NCBI RefSeq assembly: GCF_009729095.1
Contig: NZ_VTGX01000003.1
Location: forward strand, 620,001-684,000
Source: Mycolicibacterium sp. CBMA 247
GTDB taxonomy: Bacteria; Actinomycetota; Actinomycetes; Mycobacteriales; Mycobacteriaceae
DNA: 64,000 nucleotides
Reading direction: 5' to 3'
Shown here one piece after another: positions 9,450-18,283 of this stretch (the first letter of the stretch is position 1; the number at the start of each line of letters is the position of its first letter). The translations under genes and the position numbers were made by a program. Under the pieces are notes generated by a model that was not told the DNA's origin, did not search any database, and saw only the letters and a list, made by a program, of their open reading frames with translations.

Positions 9450-11165
9450 CTAAATGTGTTGGGGTGGGCGGGCATTGACCCGGGCGACTTTCGAGCCCCA
9501 GGAAATGACCTCGGGGCTGGCGTCGTCATTGGGAATTTGGCATTCGATGAGGACTGGGCCACCTTTGTGGGCGCGGGCAGTGGCGATCGCGTCGGCCAGT
9601 CCGGCTGGAGTGGCGACTGTCAGCCCCAGTCCGTGGCCGTCCTCGGCGTTGAACACGTCGATCAGTCCGGCGTAATCCCAGTTCTTGTAGTAGTTGTACG
9701 GGCCGTCATGGATCGCCGACTCGATCACGTATCCGCGGTTGTTGACCAGGAAGATCAGGATCTCTTGGCCATGGCGGATCATGTTGGACACTTCCTGGGC
9801 GGTCAGCTGGAAGGATCCGTCGCCGATCGCGGCAACAAGGCGTCGGTCGGCTTCCAGGCCCACCGAGTAGCCGAAGGCAGCCGGCACGGCCCAGCCGATG
9901 GAGCCCCACTGCATCTCGATCTCGAACCGCGCGCCGCCGGGCAACCGGGTGTACATGCCGTCCCACCATGAGATGCCGGTTTCCACCATCAGGGTGGTCT
10001 TGGCGTCGAGATCGGCCTCGATCTGGCGCCACAGTTCAGCTCGGCTGAGCTGCGTGTCGGCATCGACCTCCGGGGCCGGCGCCGGTCTGGCCGCTGCTCC
10101 CCTGAGGCGATGGAACTGCCGAAGGGTGGCGTCATTGGCTTGGACCTTCTTCGCCAGATCGGACAGGAAGTCGGCCAGCGCAACACCGGTGTATTCGGCG
10201 CCGGCGAAACGCACGACTTGCGGCTCGGCGCTGATCATCCGCTGCTGGGCGGGCTGCGCGCTCCAACCGACCGTGGTGTAGTCGGAGAACACCGGCCCGG
10301 CGGCCACGATCAGATCGGCCCAGTCGACGATGGCCTGGCAGCCGGGAGTACTGACCTCGCCCCAGTAGATACCCGCGTATTGCGGGTGGTCTTCGGGGAA
10401 GAAGCCCTTGGCGTTCGGCATGACGGCCACGCCGCAGCCCAACGCTTCGGCCAGTTCCCGGAATGCGTCGATGGCACCGTAGGAACGCAAGTGCGCCCCG
10501 GCCAGCAGGATGGGTTTCTTCGCGGTCTCCAAAAGCTCGCTGGCCCGGTTGACGGCGCCAGTCAGCGCTTGCGGGTTAGTGGGCTGCCAGGTCAGCATGG
10601 TGGAGGCCAGCATCATGTCGACCGGTGCCGGCGCGGCGCACGGTGCGGCCGACAGGTTGCACGCAATTTCGATGTAGACGGGCTTGCGCTCGCGCAGCGC
10701 GGTGCTGATCGCCTTGTCGATCAGGGTCGGCGCGTTGTCGGGATGCAGGATCCGCACCGCTTCACACGTCACCTGCCGACATACCTCGTACTGGTCTGAG
10801 AAGTCGTGCGTGCCCATCGTGTGGTGCATGATGTGATTCGCGACGGGGTCATTGGTGTTGGGACCTGAGGACACAAAGATCACCGGTAGCCGTTCGGCGT
10901 AGGCGCCGGCCACACCGTTGAGCGCGGAGTACGCGCCCACGTTGTAGGTGGTGAACACTGCGCCAGCCCCGTTGGCCCTGGCGTAGCCCTCGGCGGCATA
11001 CGCTGCGTTGAGCTCGTTGCAGCAGCCGATCTGCCCGAGGTTCTCGTTGGTCAGCAGCTCGTCGAGCAGGACGAGGTTGTAGTCGCCGGGAACCATGAAG
11101 TAGTGCTTCAGTCCGATTTGCTCCAATCGGGCCGCGAGGTACTTACCCACGGTGAAGTCAGCCAT
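9450..11165 (-). CDS. pdc: Pyruvate decarboxylase, Zymomonas type (ThDP)
   Basis: 571 residues. By eye it is collinear with Zymomonas mobilis PDC over the whole length. The catalytic set is complete: Asp28 (PGDYN), Glu51 (CCNEL), His114-His115 (MHHTMG) and the Glu of NRGYVIE. The ThDP/Mg site GDGSFQLTAQE...NN is also complete. Residues that give Zymomonas PDC a small pocket are kept too (Thr and Trp in ETGISWW; the two Ile in VIESAI), so pyruvate is more likely than indolepyruvate or phenylpyruvate. Expected reaction: pyruvate to acetaldehyde and CO2. It lies 34 bp after the aldehyde dehydrogenase and 13 bp before the dioxygenase. Authentic PDC is rare in bacteria. Start chosen for its AAGGA site. 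Confidence 0.88.
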   Translation of the reverse strand: MADFTVGKYLAARLEQIGLKHYFMVPGDYNLVLLDELLTNENLGQIGCCNELNAAYAAEGYARANGAGAVFTTYNVGAYSALNGVAGAYAERLPVIFVSSGPNTNDPVANHIMHHTMGTHDFSDQYEVCRQVTCEAVRILHPDNAPTLIDKAISTALRERKPVYIEIACNLSAAPCAAPAPVDMMLASTMLTWQPTNPQALTGAVNRASELLETAKKPILLAGAHLRSYGAIDAFRELAEALGCGVAVMPNAKGFFPEDHPQYAGIYWGEVSTPGCQAIVDWADLIVAAGPVFSDYTTVGWSAQPAQQRMISAEPQVVRFAGAEYTGVALADFLSDLAKKVQANDATLRQFHRLRGAAARPAPAPEVDADTQLSRAELWRQIEADLDAKTTLMVETGISWWDGMYTRLPGGARFEIEMQWGSIGWAVPAAFGYSVGLEADRRLVAAIGDGSFQLTAQEVSNMIRHGQEILIFLVNNRGYVIESAIHDGPYNYYKNWDYAGLIDVFNAEDGHGLGLTVATPAGLADAIATARAHKGGPVLIECQIPNDDASPEVISWGSKVARVNARPPQHI

Positions 11166-11199
11166 GATTACTGTTCCTTCTTCTCTCGTCAGGGATCGA

Positions 11200-12588
11200 T
11201 CAGGCCGGTGCGTCGATCGGGACGACGTTGATGAGCTTCTTGTTGATGAACTCCTCAATGCCGAGGTGGGCGAGTTCGTGGCCGTAGCCCGAGATCTTGA
11301 CCCCGCCGAAAGGCAGGTCGGCCTTGAGCCGAGCCGGGTGGTTGATGTTCACCATGCCGGTCTCGATGCGCTTGGCGACCTCGATCCCGCGGGCGACGTC
11401 GCTGGTGAACACCGATCCGCCCAAGCCGAAGCGCGAGTCGTTGGCCAGCCGCACAGCTTCGTCCTCATCCTTGACCCGGAAGAACAGCGCCACCGGCCCG
11501 AAAAACTCCTGGTAGTAGGCCGGATTGTCCGGAGTGATGTCGGTGAGGATGGTCGGCTGGACGAACGCGCCCTTGGTGGGCACCAACTCGCCGCACGGGA
11601 TCGCCTTCGCGCCGGCTTCCACGGCGGCGTTGATCTGTGCGTTCAGGTCGTCGGCGGCCTTCTGGCTACACATCGGGGCCAGGGTCGTCGCGTTGTCGAA
11701 CGGATCGCCGGCCTTCAGCTCGGACATCGCCACCTGGAACTTCGCCAGGAACTCGTCGGCGATCTCGTCGACGACGACGATGCGCTTGGAGGCCACACAG
11801 CACTGGCCGCCGTTGAAAACGCGGCCGTGCACCGCCCACTGCACCGTCTTGTCCAGATCACAATCGGCCAGCGCGATGAACGCGTCCGACCCGCCCAGTT
11901 CCAAAGTGGATTTCTTGAGGTTCTTGCCCGCCCGGGCGGCCACGACCGCGCCGGCGCCCTCGCTGCCGGTCAACGCCACACCGCGGACGCGCGGATCGTC
12001 GATCAGCAGGTTGATCTGATCCTTGGTGGCGTAGAGGTTGGTGTAAGCGCCTGCCGGTGCACCCGCGTCCAGCAGCAGCTTTTCGAAGGCGGCCGCCGCC
12101 TGAGGCACGTTCGAAGCGTGCTTGACCATGACCACGTTGCCGGCCATCAAGTTGGGGCCGGCCACCCGGGCCAGCTGGTAGTACGGGAAGTTCCAGGGCT
12201 GAACACCCAGGATGACTCCCAGCGGCGCGCTGACCAGCATGGCGTTGTCATCGGAGCTGGAGGTGTCAAGGGGTTCGGGGGCCAGGAACATTTCGGCGTT
12301 CTCGGCGTAATAGTCCAAGATCTGGGCGCTGAGTTCGACCTCACCCACGGCCTCGGCGTAAAGCTTGCCCATTTCCACGGTGAGCAGCCGGGCGAACTCG
12401 TCGGACCGTTCGCGGAAGATCGCCGCGGCACGCCTGATCACGGCGGCGCGCTGCGCGAACGATGTCTGGCTCCATGACTCGAACGTCTTCTGCGCCTGTG
12501 CGAGCAGGTCGATCGCCTGCTCGTCGGTCAGGTCCTCAAAACTGGCCACAACCTGGTTGTCGAACGGGTTGACGGATTGGTATCCCAT
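11200..12588 (-). CDS. NAD(P)-dependent aldehyde dehydrogenase (succinate-semialdehyde dehydrogenase-like)
   Basis: 462 residues from an ATG behind AAGGGAAA. It has PWNFPYYQ, the general base in LELGGSD and the catalytic Cys in FNGGQCC, and ends with the usual ISGYGHE...EEFINKK segment. The sequence style is the short SSADH/GabD2 type. As the first gene of the operon, next to a pyruvate decarboxylase, it may oxidise acetaldehyde or an aldehyde made during ring degradation. The SSADH-like sequence would also allow succinate semialdehyde. Confidence 0.85.
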   Translation of the reverse strand: MGYQSVNPFDNQVVASFEDLTDEQAIDLLAQAQKTFESWSQTSFAQRAAVIRRAAAIFRERSDEFARLLTVEMGKLYAEAVGEVELSAQILDYYAENAEMFLAPEPLDTSSSDDNAMLVSAPLGVILGVQPWNFPYYQLARVAGPNLMAGNVVMVKHASNVPQAAAAFEKLLLDAGAPAGAYTNLYATKDQINLLIDDPRVRGVALTGSEGAGAVVAARAGKNLKKSTLELGGSDAFIALADCDLDKTVQWAVHGRVFNGGQCCVASKRIVVVDEIADEFLAKFQVAMSELKAGDPFDNATTLAPMCSQKAADDLNAQINAAVEAGAKAIPCGELVPTKGAFVQPTILTDITPDNPAYYQEFFGPVALFFRVKDEDEAVRLANDSRFGLGGSVFTSDVARGIEVAKRIETGMVNINHPARLKADLPFGGVKISGYGHELAHLGIEEFINKKLINVVPIDAPA

Positions 12589-12741
12589 GGTGTTGCTTTC
12601 CCTTCGGTTCACGGCGGCTCTTGCCACCGGCTTCGATCTCGTGTTGACGAACAGCGGCACGGGGTGACCGGGTTGGCCTTGTCGATCGCTCACCGCAGAT
12701 GCTGCCGATCGCAGCGGGAAAGAGCCGATATCGCCGTCAGA

Positions 12742-12775
12742 CCAGCTCTCCGGCCGGCGCCGACCGGAGAGCTGG
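12742..12775. terminator. Perfect 12-bp hairpin in the regulator-operon gap
   Basis: CCAGCTCTCCGG and CCGGAGAGCTGG flank a 10-base loop. No T-run follows on the minus strand, which is common for mycobacterial terminators. It lies in the 316-bp gap between the regulator stop (12905) and the aldehyde dehydrogenase start. The gap probably also holds the operon promoter, but I could not identify one. Termination or an attenuator role is inference. Confidence 0.5.
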
Positions 12776-12845
12776 GCAGTTGAGGAGGTGATGAACCGGC
12801 GGCGCGAGCGCAGCGGTGAAACCCCAGCGCATAGGGTCAGTAGCT

Positions 12846-12876
12846 GCTGGACCGTGAAATGTGCCAGCGGTCCAGC
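12846..12876. terminator. 9-bp hairpin just after the BTAD regulator
   Basis: GCTGGACCG and CGGTCCAGC surround a 13-base loop, starting 28 bp beyond the regulator stop codon in the direction of transcription. It is a candidate intrinsic terminator for the regulator message, in series with the stronger hairpin at 12742-12775. Confidence 0.45.
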
Positions 12877-12904
12877 GCGGGCGGGAATGCGCCGAAATGG
12901 GTGC

Positions 12905-15900
12905 TCAGCGGCGCAGTTGGTTCAACAGACTGCGAGTGCTGGGTGCGGGTGTGATCCCGGCGGCGCGTAGCGCCTTCTCGCATTGGGCGTAGGTGGTGAT
13001 GACGCCGTCGTAGTCGCCGACGGCCCCGCGGACGCGCATCAGGGTGCGCCAGGTTGCTTCCCGAAGCGGGTCGGACACCAGCACGGCCTCAGCCAAGCGC
13101 TGGGCGTGGGGGTATTGGTCGGTCGCGTAGGCCGCGTCGGCGGCCGCGGCACGAGCGGTGGTTGCCGCCTCGGCCAAGTGCTGTCGGCGGTCGTCTGTCC
13201 AGGCGGAAGCGACGCCGGGAAAGTATTCGCCGCGTTGTAGCGGTGCGAGCGCGTCTTCGGTGGCGCTAATAAGTTCGCTGCCTTGCAGGCGCGCCGCCGA
13301 AGCCAAATCCTGTTCAAGGCGTACCGATTCGCTGGCCAGCCGGACCTCAGGACTGAGCCCAACACGACCGTCGTCGCCGACACTCAGCGCGTCGGTGCGC
13401 AGCAGGCGGCGCACTCCGATGATGGTCTTGCGCAGGTAGGAGCGCGCGGACTCGTCGGCGCGGGCGTCGAACAAGGCGTCAAGCAGCTCGTCGCGGGTGG
13501 CCGGTACCCCGTTGCGGGCGGCCAGAAAACTCAGCAGCTCATAGCATTTTGCGAGGCTGGGGCGTACCTCTTGGCCGTTGAGGATGATCGCGGTGCCCCC
13601 GAACTCAACCAGCTCGATCGCTGTGGGAATGCGGATTCCCACAGCGACGCCCTGGGCCGCCAGGGCTCGCCCGATCCCATGCCAGGTCGAGTCCGCATGC
13701 GGCTCAGCGTCGATGCGCCGCGCCACCACCGCCGGAAAATCGGCCAATGCCTGCAGCAGCACGTGGTTGGATCCCTGCTGGCGCGAAGCGTGCAGGGCGA
13801 TGTCGGCCGCGCAGTCGGCGGCTTCCTGATTGCCTGCGCGCCACTCGGCCTCGGCCAAATACACCGCCGCCGTTGGCAGTTCCAAGATGCGATGGCCAGC
13901 CTGCATGCCGGCTACGGCAAGGCGCAGCGACGACAGGGCGACGTCGTCGTGGTCCTCGATCAGCGCCGCGAACCCACGCCAGGTCTGGGCGAGCTCGGAA
14001 ATCAATGAATAGGCGCCGGCGCCGGCGCGGTCGATCTGCGCCAGGATCTCAGTCGCGTTCGCGGCGTCGCGGTCGGCGCGCAGCGCCAGCTTCGCCGCGA
14101 CAATGTGGTGCAACCCCGTCAAAATCGGCGACCCGTTCGCCTGGATGAACTTGCCGGCGCGAGCCAGTGCCGCGCGCGCCTCATTCACTCGTCCCGCGTC
14201 GAGCAGCACATCGGGTCCGATGATGGCGTCCACTACGCCGCCGAAAAAGCCCCCAGGCCGTGCCGCTTCGTACAACTGCAGCGCCTCTGTGGTGCGTCCG
14301 GTGGCGCGCAGCGCCCCCATCCGCCCTGTGCCCATGGCCACCCTCGTCCACGGCGACCGCGGATCTTCCGTCAGCCCGCCTAGCCGGCCACAGAAGTAGT
14401 CAATCCCGTACAGCATGCCGTCCAGCAGGCCACCGGTGGGCTCAGGTCTGGAAGGACCGTCACCGGGGTCCACCAGGGCCAGGGAGTAACGCACCACGTT
14501 GACATCGGGGCCGGCGGGCGCGGCGTCGAGTACCGCGCGTGCATCATCGATGCGACCCGCGAGCACGTAGCACCATGCCATCAGCGCGGCGGCGCGTTCC
14601 GAGGCTGCCGCGAGCTGCTCGCGCCGTCCGAGCGCGGACAGCTCATCCGCGATGCGGGTGCCCTCGTGTTGGTCGTCGCGCGCTATCGCCAGCATCAGTT
14701 GGGCCTCGGCGAAACCGACGTCGCCGACCGGCACTACAGGCGACAGCGTCGCGATCCAGCGATCGGCAACGGCAAAGTCGAGACGCCCAGTGACACCGAC
14801 GATCGCATGCCTGGCCGATGTGAGCGCATCGGTGAGCGCACCAGCTGCCAGCAGCTCCTCGACCGCCTCCTCATGAAATCCCTTGCGCGCCAGTAGCTTT
14901 CCGTAGGCCGTGCGCAGCTCTCGCACCGCCATGTCCCCACGCTGATCGAGCAGTCCGCGCAGATACTCCCGAAACCGCGAATGGCAGCGCAACGCGGACG
15001 GATCCGGTGACCACTGTGCCGGGATGGGCGCTGACCGTAGCGACGCGAGCCGCCCTGCTGCGTCGTCGATGCCCAACGCCAACGCCGACTCGGCAGTCAC
15101 CTCCTCCAGGACTGAGGTGCTGATCAGAAATTCGCGATCATCTGCCTCGAGTTCACCAAGGATGTGTGCACTCAGGTAGCCTCCGAGGCCATCAGCCCCG
15201 CCGCTCGTTCCAACCACGTGGTCCGCCGACCGCCACGCATCAAACATCACCCCGATCACCCAGCCACCCGTGGCCTCCACCGCCGCCGGTGCGTCGTCCC
15301 CCGAACGGCCCAGTCCCTGCAGGGCGACGCGCGCCTCCTCCACGGTGAACCTCAGATCACCGTCGACCAGTCGTGCCAGCTCGGCGCCCAGCGAGGGCGA
15401 CAACACCGAGGCACCCAATGGGCGGCGACTGATCAGAATCAGCCTCATGCTCTGCGGGCCGTGGCGCACGACCGAACCGATCACCTCCCCGGCCGGCGCC
15501 GATCCTCGCAGACGATCGAGATCATCAAGAACAAACACGACCTCGGCATCGGCGGCAGCGTCGACGAGCAGCCCCGCCGCCTCGGCATGGGGAATACCGG
15601 CGCTTAGCGCGCCGGTGGCGATGCCGCGCACCGACGGCAGCTGCTGCGCCAGTGCCTCCTCCAGGTAGGTCACCAACCGCCCCGGGGCGGTGTCAGTGGC
15701 GTCGACGCTCAGCCAGGCCACCGGTCTGTCGAACTTGCGGATGGCATGGGTCACCGCAACAGACTTACCTGCCCCAGCCGGGGCGGTGACCGCAACGATC
15801 CGGTGGGTATCAACGAGTCGGCAGAGCAACCCGTCGAGGCGCTCTCGCGGCACCGCACCCACCGGTGTACCCGGAACCATTAGCTTGCGCCGAATGACCC

Positions 15901-15928
15901 GGGGTCGCCCTACCCACGGTGCCGACAT
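12905..15928 (-). CDS. Large STAND ATPase-BTAD transcriptional regulator
   Basis: About 1007 residues. The P-loop APAGAGKS lies near residue 52 and a Walker B-like VVFVLDDLD follows (MalT/LuxR-like NTPase). A long helical repeat region comes next. The C-terminus (from about 755) has a winged-helix segment (VRPSLAKCYELLSFLA) followed by a bacterial transcriptional activation domain. Most SARP-type proteins carry the DNA-binding/BTAD part at the N-terminus, so the order is reversed. It sits directly upstream of the aromatic/PDC operon on the same strand and is its likely activator. The ATG at 15928 is preferred over a GTG two codons earlier because AGGAG is correctly spaced for it. Confidence 0.8.
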   Translation of the reverse strand: MSAPWVGRPRVIRRKLMVPGTPVGAVPRERLDGLLCRLVDTHRIVAVTAPAGAGKSVAVTHAIRKFDRPVAWLSVDATDTAPGRLVTYLEEALAQQLPSVRGIATGALSAGIPHAEAAGLLVDAAADAEVVFVLDDLDRLRGSAPAGEVIGSVVRHGPQSMRLILISRRPLGASVLSPSLGAELARLVDGDLRFTVEEARVALQGLGRSGDDAPAAVEATGGWVIGVMFDAWRSADHVVGTSGGADGLGGYLSAHILGELEADDREFLISTSVLEEVTAESALALGIDDAAGRLASLRSAPIPAQWSPDPSALRCHSRFREYLRGLLDQRGDMAVRELRTAYGKLLARKGFHEEAVEELLAAGALTDALTSARHAIVGVTGRLDFAVADRWIATLSPVVPVGDVGFAEAQLMLAIARDDQHEGTRIADELSALGRREQLAAASERAAALMAWCYVLAGRIDDARAVLDAAPAGPDVNVVRYSLALVDPGDGPSRPEPTGGLLDGMLYGIDYFCGRLGGLTEDPRSPWTRVAMGTGRMGALRATGRTTEALQLYEAARPGGFFGGVVDAIIGPDVLLDAGRVNEARAALARAGKFIQANGSPILTGLHHIVAAKLALRADRDAANATEILAQIDRAGAGAYSLISELAQTWRGFAALIEDHDDVALSSLRLAVAGMQAGHRILELPTAAVYLAEAEWRAGNQEAADCAADIALHASRQQGSNHVLLQALADFPAVVARRIDAEPHADSTWHGIGRALAAQGVAVGIRIPTAIELVEFGGTAIILNGQEVRPSLAKCYELLSFLAARNGVPATRDELLDALFDARADESARSYLRKTIIGVRRLLRTDALSVGDDGRVGLSPEVRLASESVRLEQDLASAARLQGSELISATEDALAPLQRGEYFPGVASAWTDDRRQHLAEAATTARAAAADAAYATDQYPHAQRLAEAVLVSDPLREATWRTLMRVRGAVGDYDGVITTYAQCEKALRAAGITPAPSTRSLLNQLRR

Positions 15929-16031
15929 GCCCACTCCTGTCAGACGGTCATTTTACGCAGGGGCCGGCTGAGCGGCGGCTCATTGACCGACCATCGGGCG
16001 CAGTCGGTGCCCGTCGTCTAGGCCGCACGGG

Positions 16032-16340
16032 CTATTTATCTCCTGAACGGATCCGGTTCCCGTCACCATCTATTAAACCGCCAATTATATTGCGACACAA
16101 CCTGAAACGGGTGTCCTCGTCGGCGAGCCGATGCCAGACGATGACGAGGATGGAGCGCCCGACGGCGACGATCGCGCGTTTCTTGCCGCGTCGTCTGGCG
16201 ATGCGTCGGCAGCGTTCGCCCAGGACGGTGTCGGTGCGCCCGGCCACGACGGCGGCCTCGCCGAGGATGCGGGCCAGGTACCTGAGCATTTCAGTTGGCG
16301 GATCCGCCAATTTCCACCATGCAAACATGCAATCCGCCAT
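16032..16340 (-). mobile_element. IS110-family transposase C-terminal remnant
   Basis: The open frame reads YLARILGEAAVVAGRTDT, then RCRRIARRRGKKRAIVAVG and SILVIVWHRLADEDTRF. This is the familiar C-terminal end of IS110/IS116/IS902-type transposases. The first 17 residues and the tail after about residue 80 do not fit. The N-terminal DEDD domain and the central part are absent, and I see no terminal repeats. A dead fragment lies between the regulator and the FAAL gene. The flanking stretches (15929-16031 and 16341-16353) hold nothing recognisable. Confidence 0.7.
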
Positions 16341-16353
16341 TCAGAATTGCAAC

Positions 16354-18219
16354 CTATAACCGCACTCCCAGAGTGCCCTCCAGATACTCAGTGCGGCAGG
16401 CCACCCGGGCCAGCTTGCCGCTGGTGGTCCGCGGGATCGCACCCGCCGGAAGGAACCGCAGATCGGCCACGGTCAATCCGTGTCGGTCGGCCACCGCCGC
16501 CCGGATGGCCTCACTCGCCTCGTGAGGGTCGGCGCGGTTTGTGCCGGCCGCACGTTCGGCGATCACCACCAGCCCGGCACCGTCACCATCGGCCGCGATG
16601 TGAGAAGGCACGGTGAACGCGGTGACGTAGCCACGCCGTACCAGCGGTGAAGCCTCGGCGACCGTTGTCTCGAGGTCCTGGGGGTAGTGGCTGCGTCCGT
16701 CGATCCGCACCAGGTCGGCCATCCGCCCGGTCACGTAGAACTGGCCCTCGAAATACACTCCGAGATCGCCGGTGCGCAGCCAGGTGGCCTGCTCAGGTAG
16801 CCCGTCGGCGTGACTGCCGGAGGCAAGCCGCGAGTGCAGTGCCACACCGAACGTCCTGCGTGTCTCCTCGGGCCGGCCCCAGTAGCCCCGACCGATGTTG
16901 TTGCCTTGCAACCAGATCTCGCCGACCTCGCCATCGGGAACCTCCTCGGCCGGCCCATCGGCGGTCGCCGGGTTGACGATCACCGCCCACAGGCTGCGGG
17001 CCGGATGACCACACGACACGTGCGCGACGGCGCCTTCGGCATGGGCGTTGACGCGGACAGCCCGCCCCACTGCGAGTTGCTCGCGGTCGAAATGGACCAC
17101 CGAGGCCTGCTCGGCCGGGGCGATCGTCGATATCAGCAGCGTCGCCTCGGCGATGCCGTACGACGGTTTGAACGCTGTCGGCGGCAGCCCGTAGGGCGCG
17201 AACACCTCGTTGAATGCCGTTATCACCTCGGGGATTACCGGCTCGGAACCGACGATGAGCACCACATTGCTCAGGTCGATGTCCTCCCCCGGTGCGGGCA
17301 CACCGCGCTGGGCAGTCCACTCATAGGCGAAGTTCGGTGCGGCGGTGATGACCCGGCCGTTCTTCGATTCGTCCGACATCGCCCGGATCCACCGCTGCGG
17401 CCTGCGGATGAAGGCGGTGGGTGACATCAGTGTCGAGTGCCCGCCGTACACCGCGGGGAATCCGATCATGGACAGGCCCATGTCGTGATAGAGCGGTAAC
17501 CAGCTGAGGCCGTGGGTATTTCGGTTCAGCAGATCGATGGACAGGATCATCTGCAGCAGGTTGGTGCCGACGGCGCGATGGGTGATCTCCACCCCGACCG
17601 GCGGACGCGTCGAGCCCGAGGTGTACTGCAGATGGGAGACGTCGTCCGGATCGACCGGGATCGGGGTGAAGCTGTTCCCCATCGAGTCGGGGACCTCGTC
17701 GATGATCACCACCCGAGGACGCACGGTGTCCGGCATCTTCGCCAGGAAGGTCTGCACCGCGGCGTTGGCGGCCGCAGTGGTGAGGACCGTGGTCGGAGTG
17801 GAATCCAGCAGCGCGGTTTCGAGTCTTTCGGCGTGACCCTGCAATTCCGGCGCGAACAGTGGCACCGCGATGTTCCCCGCCTTGATCGCTGCGAAGAAGC
17901 CGACGACATAGTCAAGGCCCTGCGGCGCGAGGACGGCGACCCGGTCACCCGGCGCGGCAACATTCTGCAGCAGCGCCGCGACGGCCCGAAGCCGGACTCC
18001 GAGCTGGGTCCAGGTCAGCTCGACGATCCGCTCCTCTGAGTGGCTGTGATCCAGGTAGCGATACGCGACCAAGTCGCCGACGTGAGCGATGTTGCGGTCG
18101 ATGAGCGATATCAGGGTGGTGCCCGGGGGCAGCACGACGCCGCCGGCCTCGTCGAGGCAGTCCTCGATGCGCAGCAGGCCTGCCGGAGCCTCGTATTGAA
18201 CCTGGGAACCGCTATCCAT
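16354..18219 (-). CDS. Fatty acyl-AMP ligase (FadD32-like FAAL)
   Basis: 621 residues of the adenylate-forming superfamily. The A3 motif is LQYTSGSTRPPVGVEITH, followed by WLPLYHDMGLSMIGFPAVYGG, SYGIAEATL and WLRTGDLG. The length and the FPAVYGGHSTLMSP region fit mycobacterial FAALs, which make acyl-adenylates for transfer to a polyketide synthase or acyl carrier. No PKS or carrier gene is adjacent, so this is an orphan FAAL and its partner is unknown. It is flanked by a transposase remnant downstream and a perfect palindrome upstream. Confidence 0.85.
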   Translation of the reverse strand: MDSGSQVQYEAPAGLLRIEDCLDEAGGVVLPPGTTLISLIDRNIAHVGDLVAYRYLDHSHSEERIVELTWTQLGVRLRAVAALLQNVAAPGDRVAVLAPQGLDYVVGFFAAIKAGNIAVPLFAPELQGHAERLETALLDSTPTTVLTTAAANAAVQTFLAKMPDTVRPRVVIIDEVPDSMGNSFTPIPVDPDDVSHLQYTSGSTRPPVGVEITHRAVGTNLLQMILSIDLLNRNTHGLSWLPLYHDMGLSMIGFPAVYGGHSTLMSPTAFIRRPQRWIRAMSDESKNGRVITAAPNFAYEWTAQRGVPAPGEDIDLSNVVLIVGSEPVIPEVITAFNEVFAPYGLPPTAFKPSYGIAEATLLISTIAPAEQASVVHFDREQLAVGRAVRVNAHAEGAVAHVSCGHPARSLWAVIVNPATADGPAEEVPDGEVGEIWLQGNNIGRGYWGRPEETRRTFGVALHSRLASGSHADGLPEQATWLRTGDLGVYFEGQFYVTGRMADLVRIDGRSHYPQDLETTVAEASPLVRRGYVTAFTVPSHIAADGDGAGLVVIAERAAGTNRADPHEASEAIRAAVADRHGLTVADLRFLPAGAIPRTTSGKLARVACRTEYLEGTLGVRL

Positions 18220-18268
18220 GACCGCAGTCTAGGTGGCGGTCTCGGCCCCGCTTTATACCTGCGGATAC

Positions 18269-18283
18269 GCCTGACCGTCAGGC
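18269..18283. promoter_or_regulatory. Palindrome GCCTGAC-C-GTCAGGC upstream of the FAAL gene
   Basis: Perfect 7-bp arms around one base, 50 bp upstream of the FAAL start and overlapping the stop codon of the SRPBCC gene. It could be an operator for the FAAL promoter or part of a terminator for the gene before it. The arm sequence gives no family I can name. Confidence 0.35.

Noticed and set aside
8441..9478. Plus-strand open frame opposite the extradiol dioxygenase (345 codons)
   Set aside because: Complementary shadow of a clear VOC dioxygenase; composition unlike a real protein.
9450..11165. Indolepyruvate/phenylpyruvate decarboxylase as the function
   Set aside because: The active-site Ile pair, Thr and Trp of Zymomonas PDC are kept, favouring a small substrate; left as a testable alternative.
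11152..12477. Plus-strand open frame opposite the aldehyde dehydrogenase (441 codons)
   Set aside because: Shadow of a gene with intact catalytic motifs.
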